This document shows positions 1 through 11,600 of a stretch of DNA of 64,000 bases, piece by piece. The DNA lies in contig NC_046683.1 in the NCBI RefSeq assembly GCF_009870125.1, positions 2,542,001-2,606,000 on the forward strand. Direction: 5' to 3'. The notes under the pieces were generated by a model. That model was given only the letters and a program-made list of their open reading frames with translations. It searched no databases and was not told the DNA's origin. The translations under genes and the position numbers were made by a program. The stretch is from Drosophila pseudoobscura. Its lineage: Eukaryota; Arthropoda; Insecta; Diptera; Drosophilidae. Each line of letters opens with the position of its first letter. Position 1 is the stretch's first letter.

Positions 1-720
1 AAATGTACACGGTCTCTCTGTTCTCTGTGCTCTCTCCTCTCCTGTCCTCGCTTCTCTTCTCCTTTTGAGAACGAGCTTCCTGGCGGGGCTCTGCGTCTCT
101 GAATGTGATGTACCTACACACGAGCTTTCTCGTACAAGGAGAGCTTTTTCACCACAGAACCACAGCCACAGAGCCGCAGAAACAACAAAAACCGTAAAAA
201 AGCCGAGAAGAGAACTCAACACAAAAGTCAAAGCTCACATTGGCAGGCAATAGATTTTCGCCCACTTGCACTTACTGTTGAGTGACTTTTGACGGGCACT
301 TTGCCAGCACTAGCACCAGCACCAGCACCCGAGCAATTATCTATTATTTGCGAATGAATGCCACAATCATTGGGGGTCATCGATAATTGTTTTGCAATTG
401 GTTGAATATTTCAAGATCAGACAGAGAGAGAGAGAGAGATAGAGACAGGGGTATCCCTTTTCAAGGATGCCCTGCCGCATCATCATGCAGATGATGTACA
501 TATGGGGCACAGAGAGAAGCAGGACAGCACGCTTCTCTGCGAATGGGGGGCAGTAGTATCTCTTACATCTCGGTTGTTGTTGCCTATGGCTTTTAGTGTG
601 AGGGGAAAAATCGATGATATAGAGACGCACTTTGGGGCATAGAGAAAAAGAGACAGGAAGACAGAGGGAGCGAGACAGAGACAGAGTACGTTCCCACGCA
701 CGTACATAGAGGTATATATG

Positions 721-760
721 AATATATATGTATATATATATATATATTTATGTATATTAT
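721..760. repeat. TA-rich microsatellite
   Basis: This is an alternating TA/TATG tract of about 40 bases. It lies in noncoding DNA and no gene overlaps it. Confidence 0.8.
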
Positions 761-1162
761 GTACATACAAGTGTTACACGAGTTTTCCTACTCAACTTTT
801 CTTCACACTTTCCCCGACACAGTCAAAATGAACATTAAAAAAAAGTTGACACACACTCTTTGGAGAAATATTTTATGGGTTTGTTTTTTAGTAATATTCA
901 ACACTTTCGCTTGATTTTTGGTTAATTTTTGGTTGATTTTTGGTTGATTTTCGGTTCGATTTTCTCTGAAAATTATGCAACTTACGTCTCACTCTTGCGC
1001 ACTTTATTGGGTGAAGGGGGGAAATTCAGGAAAAACAATTGCGTTCGTACGTTCGTTTCCTCGTGGCACAGCACACACACTTCTTGCCGAAAATCAATGA
1101 AATTTCTTGAATTTACTTTAGTTCTGGATATTTTTTAGGCGGAGGTATTGAGCGTTGAGCGT

Positions 1163-1200
1163 GGTTTGGTTTGGTTTGGTTTGGTTTTTGGTTTTTGGTT
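1163..1200. repeat. Tandem TTTGG pentamer repeat
   Basis: Several head-to-tail TTTGG units pass into a longer TTTTTGG variant. This is a simple noncoding repeat. Confidence 0.75.
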
Positions 1201-3559
1201 GTCTGCTGGCTCTTTCTTATTTACTTGGGGGTTTTACTGCCGTAATCTCCTCGATTTGTGTTACCTCTGATTTGAACTATCGGGAAATCTAGCACAGAAT
1301 GAGTAAAATGTCATGAATTTCCATAGGAAGTGCTTTCAGAGCAGAGCAGAGCAGTGCCGTGCCACACACAGTATCCTTCAAAAAGCTGCGGCCCAAAAAA
1401 GCTTCTACGCGAAAGCGCCCCAAAAGCACACACACATACACACAACGGAGCCCACAGCTGACGTGGGGGTGTGTGTCCCTCTCCCGCAGGAACTCTCTGT
1501 TTCTCTCCAGAATAGCTCCAGAAGCTTCGAAAAAGCTTCACCGAAGGAAAAACAATAAGAAACAATAGCAGCTTGCGTCCGTCAGAGACGTCATCGTTTG
1601 ACACTTGACATTTGGAATACACGAAGCACGACGCACGATGCACGACGCACGAATATCGCGACGCGTGCGCCTCCCCAAGTGCCCAGCCCTGGAGAAGCGC
1701 CAAACCTTCGAAACGGGGCTCTGAGTCTCAAGAACCCTATCTCAGAAGGCTTTGCAGGCATCTTAAGTTCTATATCGATGATAAATTGGAAAATTGGAAA
1801 TCTTTAATATTTCAGAAGGTTGTCTAGATTTGTGACCGAGCTCTGACTTTATAATTATAAAGGTAGAAAAGGTAATCCATTAAATATAAATATGTGTCCA
1901 TTCTGAAATCGCAATTGACAGCATCTCATCCTATCCCAATAACAGCTTCGACGCGCGACTACGAGTATTCTCCAATAAATGTCTATATATGTATCTTCTG
2001 CGGGTATATTTTGATACCATTATGGAAAGACAGAGGAAGCGGGAAGGCGACGAGGACGAAGATAATAAGGCTCTCAAGAAAGAAGGATGGAGGATCATGA
2101 TCAAACAAGTATATGTAATCGAATGATGGTGAAGCAGATCTTGCTAATGATTAACTATAACCATAGACACTAGACTAAATCCCAATTAGTACGTCCACAG
2201 GAAACAAAAACCCTCACAATTTAAGCGCTTAAATGGAAACAAATTTCTCAAATGCTTTCGAACACTTAAAAAAAATGCAAATTCGGACTTCCAGTGCATG
2301 CAGACTACCCGCATGCAATCCCATGCATTCTCGGCAGAATCCATTGCATGAAGCACATCTTACACCCTACCGAATTATTTACGGAAACTATAGCCAATAG
2401 ACTTCACCAAACAATCAACCCGTCCCGCGTTATATATGGGGTCTTAAGATCCTTCTGCGTGAGGCAGACCCGCCTAGGAGAGCATCCGTATTATCAGGAA
2501 CCCCCAAACTGAAGACGTCTTAACGATTAAAAAGTAAAACAAAAACTGAAATGAATTGGAATATTTTGATCAGATTTTTCAGACATTTGGTATACAAAAT
2601 GCTTTCAACTTGAGCCTCTGAATGCGTAAAATAAATAATATTAAATGAAAATATGAAAAAACTACCAGATTTCATAGAAAATACTTTCAGCGAAAACTTG
2701 ATACCAAGAACAAATTAGTGAAGGGGAAAAGGATGGTAGGGTCAAGAAAAAAAGTAATGCTTTAGTTGCAGTCATTCACTTGCTTAAAAATCATCTTTAA
2801 AAAGGTCTTAAAATGTTTTAATGAACATTTAGGGCCCGCTAAACAACAAACAACATCAGATAACGGGCATTAAAAACCCTCAATCTATGAAAAATCTGCC
2901 AAAGCAACAACAAGTAATCTCTAATTAATAATGGTGAATATTCATTGTAAAATAAGTTAGAAACATCAGAGAGTTACCCTAAAAGGCCACCACAAACTGG
3001 CATGCATATGACAAACAATTGGAGCTACGATTTTCAGTTGTTCTACAGATTATCTTACTTACTTACTGACTAAGCTAAACTTATTATTAAAATAGTAATA
3101 CAGGAGAGGGGTACGGCTGGAAATTGGAAGAAATAATGATGGCCCAGGGGTCTACATAGGAATCGAAACAAATGAAACTTACACAAAGGTGCGTGTGGGT
3201 GCGTGCGTACGTGTATGTGTAAGTGTGTGTACTCTTATCGCCCCTAGAGGCTCCTAATGGCGATAATGTGACGCTTTTGGATGGGTTTTAGTTGCGATTG
3301 TGGATGAGTCAGTGCTGCATTAGACGGCGATAATGTCAAATCGTAGTCGTAGCCGGCTCCCCGCATATCTTATCTTTCGGGCCGGGGCTTCGAGCTTTGT
3401 CACACAACTATTGGTAGGTAGGCACAGCCATGACAGTTGGAGCAGGAGACACAAGAAAATGTTTCCCATATCGTATGCAAACAGTCGCATGCCTGCTATC
3501 CCGCTTGCTCGCGTGCGGCTGTCGCATAGCGCCGTCCTGTTCCTTTTCGTGCGTCGCCC

Positions 3560-4852
3560 TCAGAATCGGATGTTTGCCTTGAACCGGCAGCTGTTGAACC
3601 ACCAGGACTGGATGTCGCCGTACACCTGGGACCTATGTCGCTGAGCGGACGAGTGCAGACGGGCGCAAAGGTCGCAGAAGGGGGAGACGGTGACCAGGCG
3701 GTAGTGCTGGCGCCACCAGAAGTAGCTCGTGTACTCTTCCAAATCGCCGGCCACGAAACGCATGTGCTCGGCCAGCTCCTGGGCGCTGTCGAAGCGATTC
3801 GCGTCGATGTAGGAGTGCGGTGGCAGGAAGCGCGTGTAATCGGCCCCGCCAAACACCACGGGTATGATGTGGCGCTCCAGCACTCCAAAGAGCTTCTCCG
3901 TCACATAGTCCTCGCACAGCGAGTTCTCAAAGGCCAGATAGAACATGTAGTCCGTGTCCAGCATCTCATCGCAGTGCGGGTCGCCGCGGTCGCAGCTGGA
4001 AGAAGCAACAGCGTTAATGTGGACTCCACGATGGCATAGCGGCATGAGGAAGATGGTGACTCACCTAAGGGGTCCGCACTTGCCGTATACGTCCACCTCG
4101 AAATGCTCCTGCAGGGCCGCCGTTAGGTTCTCGCGCCGAGACAGCGTCTGGCAGTGGGACACGAACCACGCTGCCATCTTTGTCTTGCTCTGCCACAGTC
4201 CCTCTACCCGGGTGTCGTTCCAGGTACCTTGTGTGGGCGGTTGGCGCCAGTGGGGCTGGGCACTGGGGGCCACCACGGCGCCCGTTTCGATGTCCTGCAG
4301 CTGGCCATAGGGCCACACCACATCCGAGTCAAGGCGATTGGTCATGGTGAGGTTATAGAAGTCCCGCTCGTCGCTCAGCCGGTGCTTGGTCTCGCCAGCC
4401 GACTCCATCAGGGCGAACACATAGGCCTGGTGCGGACTGCGGCTCGCGGGCACAGGCTGCAGAAAGGGGAAATGCTCGGCCATATGGAACACAATGGCGT
4501 CGTACAGATCCAGAGCGGGCAGGAAGTCATGGCTGTTGGTCACCTCGCACTGATACACGGGACAGTGCAGGTCCTCACGCAGCTCCTGCGGCCCCAGCGA
4601 GTCCGCGGGCAGGCCCCAGCGCGGATCCCCGAAGAAGCTGCTCCACAGCAGAATGGAGCGCGTTCGGGAGCTCTTCTGGGGGTTGCTCTCCAGGTACTCC
4701 TGCAGAATGTCATACTGGTGGATCAACGGCGAGTGGTTGAGCTTGTACAGCACTAGCAGAGTGCCCAGGAGGAAGACAGCCAACAAAAGCAGCAACAGCA
4801 GCTGGGTCGGGCGCCGACACCCATTGACGAACCGACCTGAACGAGCAGCCAT
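3560..4852 (-). CDS. Alpha-1,3-fucosyltransferase (GT10 family), type II Golgi protein
   Basis: Two coding exons, 4852-4065 and 3995-3560, are separated by a 69-base intron with GTGAGT donor and CAG acceptor, giving 407 aa. The start is the first ATG (4852-4850) before the membrane anchor; an upstream in-frame codon is TTG. Residues about 16-37 form a Leu-rich single membrane segment after a short basic N-terminus, as in type II Golgi glycosyltransferases. The luminal part carries NxT sequons. Exon 2 has the GT10 signature around residues 275-320, including FENSLCEDYVTEK and a following IPVVFGG. These enzymes transfer fucose from GDP-fucose to GlcNAc on N-glycans or related acceptors. Drosophila has several paralogues (FucTA to FucTD). 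I think FucTC is possible but cannot decide from sequence alone. The last codons are intact and the gene looks functional. Confidence 0.9.
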
Positions 4853-4966
4853 TGACAATTGGCATTAGCTGGTCTTCAGATAATGCGACGCCTTCCTCCA
4901 CCGCGATTATCGTCGTTCCCCTACCGTCTGACGACCGCGCCCGCGCCCGCGGTCGAGGTGCGAGGG

Positions 4967-5050
4967 CGATAAGGTAAGTAGTATTGATTGCTTTGCCGAT
5001 AAGTGGAGAAAACACACATTGAACGGCAGGTAGGCGGACAGCCCTTATCG
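4967..5050. promoter_or_regulatory. Cluster of three CGATAAG / CTTATCG heptamers
   Basis: The heptamer CGATAAG occurs at 4967-4973 and 4997-5003, and its reverse complement at 5044-5050. All three lie within 84 bases upstream of the fucosyltransferase start. The core contains GATA, so a GATA-factor or half-DRE element is possible. This is only a motif observation. Confidence 0.3.
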
Positions 5051-5112
5051 GTACCAGGCACCCAGGGTGGGCAATCATTTTTTGGCGTCTCCTTCCACTG
5101 ACCATTAGATGA

Positions 5113-5232
5113 TTAGAGGGCCAGCGAATGCCACAGATTGAGGGCTGCCTGGAGCACGCGGGTGAGCACGGTGAACAGGGCCACGAATCCGTGCACGAGG
5201 AGCGTCCTCAGCAGAATCAGCAGCTGCCTCAT
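5113..5232 (-). CDS. Candidate 39-aa hydrophobic microprotein (small ORF)
   Basis: The ORF runs from ATG at 5232-5230 to TAA at 5115-5113 and encodes 39 residues, starting MRQLLILLRTLLVH and ending in LWHSLAL. Almost every third codon position is G or C, as in the verified genes here, which is unlikely for random noncoding DNA. The start has A at -3. A splice acceptor (TTTGCTCCGCAG) lies 13 bases upstream and pairs with a CAG/GTGGGT donor, implying an 85-base 5' UTR intron at 5330-5246. The peptide is amphipathic to hydrophobic with Arg near the N-terminus, so it could be a single-pass membrane or mitochondrial microprotein. It lies 260 bases upstream of the fucosyltransferase ATG on the same strand, so it could be a separate gene or the first cistron of a dicistronic mRNA. 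I do not recognise the family. Confidence 0.5.
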   Translation of the reverse strand: MRQLLILLRTLLVHGFVALFTVLTRVLQAALNLWHSLAL

Positions 5233-5245
5233 GGTTCGTCCAGTG

Positions 5246-5330
5246 CTGCGGAGCAAATGAAAGTATCAACGAACTGCAGCACCGAGCCTCTGAACCGAAA
5301 TCGGAATAGGAGGGCGCAACAGCAACCCAC
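5246..5330 (-). other. Putative 5' UTR intron of the small ORF transcript
   Basis: On the minus strand a CCACAG/GTGGGT donor and a TTTGCTCCGCAG acceptor bound 85 bases, a usual size for a fly intron. The acceptor lies 13 bases before the small ORF start. A competing donor (CCCAG/GTAAAC) lies about 40 bases upstream. The exon before it would begin somewhere below about 5490. Confidence 0.45.
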
Positions 5331-5490
5331 CTGTGGAAATATCCTCCAATCACCCAAGTGTTTACCTGGGAACGCAAACACTTGAGTAAGTCGACCCCGG
5401 GGACGGGGCAGCAAGTGTTGACCCGCCATTGTGGAGAAATCTCTGTCAATTACCTTAATGGAAAGAGCCGCACTACCGCTGCACTCCTGC

Positions 5491-5799
5491 AAGGGATTAA
5501 AATTAATGGTTTATTGTCATGAATGGGGAAAATCACACAATTTCTACTCCACTTTGATTGCGCACTTACAAATTGTCCACGCGCCAGTCCTTCCAGTCCT
5601 TCCAGTCCTGCCACCACCATCATTAGCCGCGAATGTGTCTATAATTAATTATGAATTAGTTTCCCAGCCCGGTTGCCGGATATGCATGGTACGTACCCAT
5701 TCCTCACCCCAAGGCGGCAATGTTGATTACCTGCGAGATGTGCATCGAAACAAGGGAGCAGGGGATTACACATGTGTCTAAAGGATCCCCATATTCGTG
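5491..5799. other. Spacer between the small ORF leader and the arrow-like fragment
   Basis: No credible coding sequence is visible. There is a short CTTCCAGTC tandem repeat near 5590-5612 and AT-rich sequence. The promoter of the small ORF/fucosyltransferase unit may lie at its left edge. Confidence 0.4.
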
Positions 5800-6510
5800 G
5801 CTTACTTGTTCTTTCCATTGATGTCTGTAACTTCGATACGCATGGTATATCGGACTGTTGGTCCAGGGCCAGCGCCGTGACTCCTTTCAGCTCCACACGC
5901 TCATTGCCATCGCCTCGGGCCCGAACGATGGCCTGATGGCTGCCGACATCTCTCGAGAAGAGCAGACGCCTCGCCTTCATGGACATGCCAGGACACCGGC
6001 AGCGGCACATTTGGGCAGTCTGTCGTAGCTGGGGGGGATGCAGGGCACGTTCTTGGCGAGGCTGCGGGTGGCCCGTCTTCATAAATGTCCGCGGTGCTTC
6101 AGTCGCTCCAGTACACTGGCAGTCCTAGCTGGCAACCAATATCCGACGCTTCTTGCCATCCAGTAAAGGCGTCTCGTCTCCTGGTGGAATATGAGATCCC
6201 AGCCATGGTTGGTATGGTATGGATTCCGAGGGCGACTCTGTCCAGTATATGTAGCCGCAACGCGGCTCAAAGACCAGGGTACGCGGCTTCTCCACCCCCT
6301 TCCACAAGAGCACGCGCCGGCTGCTGCCATTCACGACCTCGATGAGACGAGCCTCCGCATCGCACCAGTAGATGTTGCTGGTCAGTCCAGTAGATGCACC
6401 AGGCAGAGGTGGAGCAGGCCCCATTCCCCACGGCACACGCGACCTTGTCGGTCCTTCCATCGCACTAGACGCCAGAATCCAGTCGCCAGTCGTCGTCTCC
6501 AATCGAATCT
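5800..6510 (-). pseudogene. Degenerate fragment of an LRP5/6 (arrow)-like receptor gene
   Basis: Reading the minus strand in shifting frames gives clear LRP pieces. First comes a YWTD-propeller stretch with [15 protein letters not shown] and GYIYWTES (about 6390-6200). Then, in another frame, comes [14 protein letters not shown], followed by a Cys/Pro-rich EGF-like region and finally the start of another propeller with ELKGVTALALDQQSD (about 5850). At least two frameshifts separate these blocks and the spacing is too short for a full propeller, so internal deletions are likely. The order of blocks matches LRP5/6 ectodomains. The functional arrow gene of D. melanogaster is on 2R (Muller C), so I infer that this is a transposed, dead copy. 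Intron absence cannot be judged. Confidence 0.6.
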
Positions 6511-7372
6511 GAGCTCCCGGCCATGATTATAGCTCGGAGGGAGTCCGAGGGGAGGGGTGCGACCTCTGTCCGGCTGTCCCCTCCAGGATGCGAGCCCTCG
6601 GCATTTTCCACTCTGCACAGAAATTTTCCAATTTTTCCGCCACGTGTCGACGAAAACAGCTGTTCTGCTGCACTAGCGCCCCCCTCGGCAACCCGACACC
6701 CCCTGGCCGACGTCCTGTAAACGGCATCGGATTTGGCAGCATTTTTACCGATTTCAACAAAATTTCTTCTTCCTTCAAAAAAACAACGTAAGTGAGTATG
6801 GAATGCGCCGTAAGGGTGAAATGTGACGTCAACCGAAGTTTGGGCACAGGTATACCCTATTTCGTTGATATATGTACATATGTATATGAAGAAACTGTTT
6901 TTCCAATTTGTTTTAAAACGTAATTAATATAGAAATGATCTCAGATTGTTATGTTTTGGTCATATTAATGCATATGATTAGGGTCTTGTAAATATATCCC
7001 GATCCCGATACCCATTCTTGGTTTCTGTAAGAAGACCAAACCCTTCAAAATATCGTTGAAATACCTTTAAAACAGAAACTGACTAGTTTTGGCCCTTATT
7101 GGTGCATTAGATGACAAACATTTTCTCAGTTCCATAACATCCATTTCCCAGGGTATGCAAAATGTTGCTTAATCCGCGCAATGTTGTGGAACAATGCTGC
7201 TCGATTTCACGGCACATGAGTCTGGCCCATACAAATTAATGCTGCCAGCAACATAAAACGTAAGAAAACGTAAGTGAGTATGTTGAGGGAGCAAGTCCCA
7301 ATAAAATATACGGTCTCACTCTAAAAAATACAGATATATACCGTACATATACCGGCTCATTTTGGACGCCAA
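6511..7372. other. Spacer between the arrow-like fragment and the Rab21 promoter
   Basis: No supported gene. A 16-base sequence resembling a strong splice donor (AACGTAAGTGAGTATG) occurs twice, at 6785-6800 and 7267-7282. The rest is AT-rich. Confidence 0.4.
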
Positions 7373-7415
7373 AAAATACCAAAAAGTATCAAAAATACCG
7401 TAAACGGTCACCCTG
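7373..7415 (+). promoter_or_regulatory. Rab21 core promoter: Motif 6-like and Motif 1-like elements
   Basis: Two AAAAATACC boxes at 7373-7402 are reverse complements of the fly Motif 6 core (RGTATWTTT). They are followed at 7405-7415 by CGGTCACCCTG, which differs at one position from Motif 1 (YGGTCACACTR, the M1BP site). This pair is typical of TATA-less housekeeping promoters in Drosophila, and it lies about 220 bases upstream of the Rab21 ATG. Confidence 0.6.
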
Positions 7416-7632
7416 CACTAAGTGGTGCATTCGACAAGAGGGTGGTCCACAACGCGTCTCAAAATCTACTGGAAAGTACTAGAAAATACTATGAAAAGTG
7501 TACAATTTGCAAGGTGTGTGAGCTAGACATGGTGGCAAGAAAATCGCGTGACGTCTCATTTTATGGATCCTCCATGACCAAAACAAAATTAAAAGTTTAA
7601 TCTAAGCCAGTAAAAATTGATTAAGGAGAACA

Positions 7633-8375
7633 ATGAGCTCGCGTAGGAGCAGGAGCGGTCCCACCCTGAACTTCAAGGCGGTGCTGCTGGGCGAAGGTGA
7701 GTCCTGAAATCCGACTGCACTTTTCAGTGGACATTCGATGCGACTACGATTACGATTCTTGCAGGCTGCGTGGGCAAGACGTCGCTGGTGCTGCGCTACA
7801 TGGAGGACAAGTTTAACCCCCAGCACCTGAGCACTCTGCAGGCATCGTTCGTGACCAAGAAGGTGACGCTGCCCGATGAGCGGCGGGCCCAGCTGAACAT
7901 CTGGGACACGGCCGGGCAGGAGCGCTTCCATGCGCTGGGCCCGATCTACTACCGTGGCTCGGACGGAGCGCTGCTGGTGTACGACATCACCGACCAGGAC
8001 TCCTTCCAGAAGGTCAAGTCGTGGGTGCGCGAGCTGAAACAGATGCGCGGCACCGAGATCTCCCTCATCATCGTGGGCAACAAGACTGATCTGGAGGAGC
8101 AGCGGGCCATCGGTTACGAAGACGCCCGCCAGTACGCCCAGACGGTGGGCGCCCAGTACCTGGAGGCGTCAGCCAAGGAAAACGAGGGCGTGGCCGAGAT
8201 CTTCGAGCTGCTCACCCAGCTGATGTTGGAACGTCTAAGCCAGCGGGAGCGGGACGCTGAGCCCCCGAACCTCCTGCGGTTAGATGCGAGCGACGCCGTG
8301 AGTGTGTCGGAAGGAGAGGAAGGGAACGACACTGACGACACTGGAACCGGCCAGCGTTCCTGCTGCGGCATCTAG
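7633..8375 (+). CDS. Rab21: Rab21 small GTPase
   Basis: Two exons, 7633-7696 and 7765-8375, are joined across a 68-base intron (GTGAGT donor, TTGCAG acceptor), giving 224 aa. Nucleotide-binding motifs are intact: P-loop GEGCVGKTS (about 20-28), WDTAGQE (about 68), NKTD (about 127) and ASAKE (about 155). The C-terminus SCCGI carries two cysteines for geranylgeranylation. An acidic Ser-rich stretch sits between the G domain and the tail. Rab21 is a Rab5-subfamily GTPase of early endosomes, involved in integrin and endosomal traffic and in autophagy. The start ATG precedes the P-loop by 19 residues, as usual for this Rab. The gene looks complete, with a housekeeping-type promoter just upstream. 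Confidence 0.93.
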
Positions 8376-8677
8376 GAGCTGCGGGAGGCGGGGGTCCGCC
8401 CATCGCCGTCCATTGTGATAATATGTAATGTACCAGTAGATCTGTAGCCGATGTTTGTCTGTATATACTATATAGATATATATATAATTACTTATATATG
8501 TATGATTATGTTACCAAATTATTGTTTGTTTAAGTGGTCCCCGATGATCTTTATTTGTTGTAATCCCCCTATTAACCCCAATACCTGGATTAACCATTAA
8601 AAATTGTTCTGATATGATTCCACGATTCCTGTTTAGGACTTTTAATATTACATTTTCGCTCTTTGTGTGCGTCAAGC

Positions 8678-8683
8678 AATAAA
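8678..8683 (+). terminator. Poly(A) signal of Rab21
   Basis: A canonical AATAAA lies about 300 bases after the Rab21 stop, in AT-rich sequence with no other gene nearby. Confidence 0.5.
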
Positions 8684-11600
8684 ATATCTTGTACTAGCAC
8701 TTACTTATCTGCATTATATTTGTGAGATAAGAACCTCCCCTCCCCAATCATCAGCTGCGGGTAGAATTTCGCATGAATTGGAATCGTTATCTGGAGTGGG
8801 CTGCTCGCTGTGGGCACTCTTTCGCCCGCCACTGTATGCAAGCAGTTTACTACACGCTATTCGTCACTCCTTCACCTGCCACTGCATACAAGCAGTTCAC
8901 TGCGTTCAGAACTGCTTTGTTAGTTTGATTTTGAATTTGAAAGTATGAAAAGGCAGTATATATCGGGTATATGCTACAGAGAACCCTATTTATGATTGTA
9001 AACTAATGTAAATAGGTACAAAATTCTTATGAGCCCCTCAAAAACTCCAAGGTTTTAAGTAAGAGCAGTACAAAAAGATCCAACTAGCTAGAGGGGTGAA
9101 AAAGGTTTTGTACATTTGTTATGGTTTAATAACAGGAAGAATTCCTCCACAAAATGGCAGTTCCGATTCGTTTCAACACAGTTGACAGTTCTGGCTGAAT
9201 TTCCTCATTCGTTTTCCTCATTACGCAGGCTCCGAGGCCCAACAATGAGACGCACTGACACCAGAACCCTTTCTACTCTCGCCGCCTGTCTCTCTTTCGC
9301 TTTTGTTTCATCTCTCTAATTCCCTTGATGTAAGCGACATTCCAGCACAGCCAGAGGAGTATCCCAGGGCAACACGCAGATGAGAACGCGATTGGGATTG
9401 GGGATGCCATGTTGGGGGGGTGCTGCGCACTTCTGTTGTTACCGGTTCGGCTCGTTCGGGTTCTATTGCTCTCGATGCTCCACAAACGAGTCACAATTGA
9501 GGCATCACAACGTAGTGACACTTTTCACACGCTCACAGGTCTCCCCCGCGCCGCTCCAAAGCACGTCCACCCTTCAGAGCACGATGGGATAGAGAGATCT
9601 AAACATTTATAATCTGTTTTGCATTATTGAAATACAATATCCTAGCAAATTGTTTATTATATCAAGGAATGGTAGGGATAGTGCTTAAAGGCATGACACA
9701 CATTATCCATGAGCCTTCAGGCTTCGAATGGGATACGATACGCTGCCAGCTCTCACAAGTCCGGAACGGAACACGGTCAAGTGCGTAGTTATGAATCCCG
9801 GCTCGGTTCAATTGTGTTTGACAACCACCGTTCGTTCCCCCTCTCCTCTGTCCTACATATGTCTGTGCACTGCTTTTGCTTTGTTCTCTTCTCCAGCAGC
9901 TGCGCTCTCGCTGCCCTGCTCTCTCTCTCTCTCTCTCTCACACACACTCTCTTTGATACCAGAGGAGAGGCTGTGCTGTGGGTACTGTGGGGCTGTAGCC
10001 GTTGTTGTCGTCGTCTAATGGCGCAGCTTTGGCTTCGTACTGCCGCCCCGAACCGATGGCGTTTCATTCTAGAATTAAGTGCCGCCGCAGCAGGAGTCGA
10101 CTACTGCGACAGGCGCTCCGTGTAAGTGTGTGTTTTTGTCCAGAGTGTGTGAGTGTGTTGGGTGTGTTGGTTGTGTGTGGTGTGGCCCCGTAAAGCCCGT
10201 TTGTATATGCCCCGGACCGAAACCGAAACCGAAACGGAAACCGACAGCGAAACAGAAATCATAACTGAGACCGAGTCTCGCGACTCATGCGAAGGAACCG
10301 AACCGCAATGCAGTGCGAAGTGCAGAGTGCAGTGTAAAAAAAACGGAGGAGAAGATCCAGGAAGAGGGAAAGGCGTCTAACGTCTAACGGTCTGTCTATT
10401 GGCAAAAAGCATATAAATTCCTTAATTTGTCAGAACAGAACAGATCAGATTGGTGTCCATCTGGCGGTACACAGGGGTACGGTACGGTACGGTACGGTAC
10501 TCTCTCCTTTGAACAGGAGTAACGGTATGCAGCAATTTGAACTGTATTCATCCGGTTTTACGGGAGTGTGCGTGCGTTCGTGCGTGTGTGTGTATGGCTT
10601 TTAAAGGGCTTCCATCCAGTATGTACTGCCATCCAAGGGATTCTTCATGGTATCCCTCCAGGAGGAGTATATGGGCTTTCTAACGGTCCCTCTTAACGGT
10701 CTTCGGTGTGTATGTGTGTGGGTGTTTTTTTTTGCTTGTTTTTTTCTGTGCCGCAAATAAGTCTCATTGGTTTTTGTTGTTTGCCAAAAAATCCCTGCCC
10801 TACAAAAGCATACGCAGTATCCGTATTCGTATCCTCTTTTTTGAGGGGTTGCACACGCACACACACAGCCTCATATGTACATGATATTCCGAAGTTCACT
10901 CCGAACACACACACACAACCCCGCAGCGGAGATTCCCACCAAACAAACAAACAAACAGCAACAACAACAACAAACAGAAAGAAAATAGAGAAATAGAGCA
11001 ACAACTTTTCCAGATAACCGTTTGGCCTGCTCCTGCTCCTGCTCCTCCTGGTCTTGCTCCCGTTGCTGTTCCTGTTCCTGCTCCTGTTCGTGCCCCTCCA
11101 ACCCCTTACAAATTAATGCTTCCTCCTCCTCCATCCCCCTGGCGGTGGTTGATCAAACTACGCACTTACACGCACACATCTGTAAAGCAGGCACTGTTGC
11201 AGGACTTCGTACATAGTATGTATGTGTGTGTGTAGGATTTGTTGCGTAAAAAGTCAAATGCGCAGCAAAATGCAATGCCACGCCCCATGCCGCCCTCAAC
11301 ACAGCTAAAGAGAGAGACAGAGAAAGGGAGAGAGATGGAGTGAGAAAAAAGAGAGTGGGAGTAACATTGGAAGCTGGAGTGAAAGCAGTAAGAAAAGCCG
11401 GGGATTTAGTGGAGCAGCAGTGCAAGCAGTAGAAGAAGCAGTACAAGAAACTAGAGTGTGAGTGGGAGCAGTTGTATAAGGAGGAGACATGGTGCAAAGT
11501 GCAAGCAGTAGAATGAGTAGAAAATCGGTAAATGCATGCAAGCAGTGGTGAAAGCTGAAACCGGGCTTTTGATTGGAAAAGAGAGCAGGAGTGGAAGTAA

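Larger units (their letters stand above)
1..3559. other. Gene-poor flank left of the fucosyltransferase
   Basis: No ORF here has convincing protein character or codon bias, and I recognise no RNA gene. The first 300 bases are CT-rich and then A-rich, and could be a leader or promoter of a gene outside the window. The rest is AT-rich with GA, TA and TTTGG simple repeats. The last few hundred bases before 3560 would hold the 3' UTR of the minus-strand fucosyltransferase, but I could not place a clear poly(A) signal. Confidence 0.5.
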
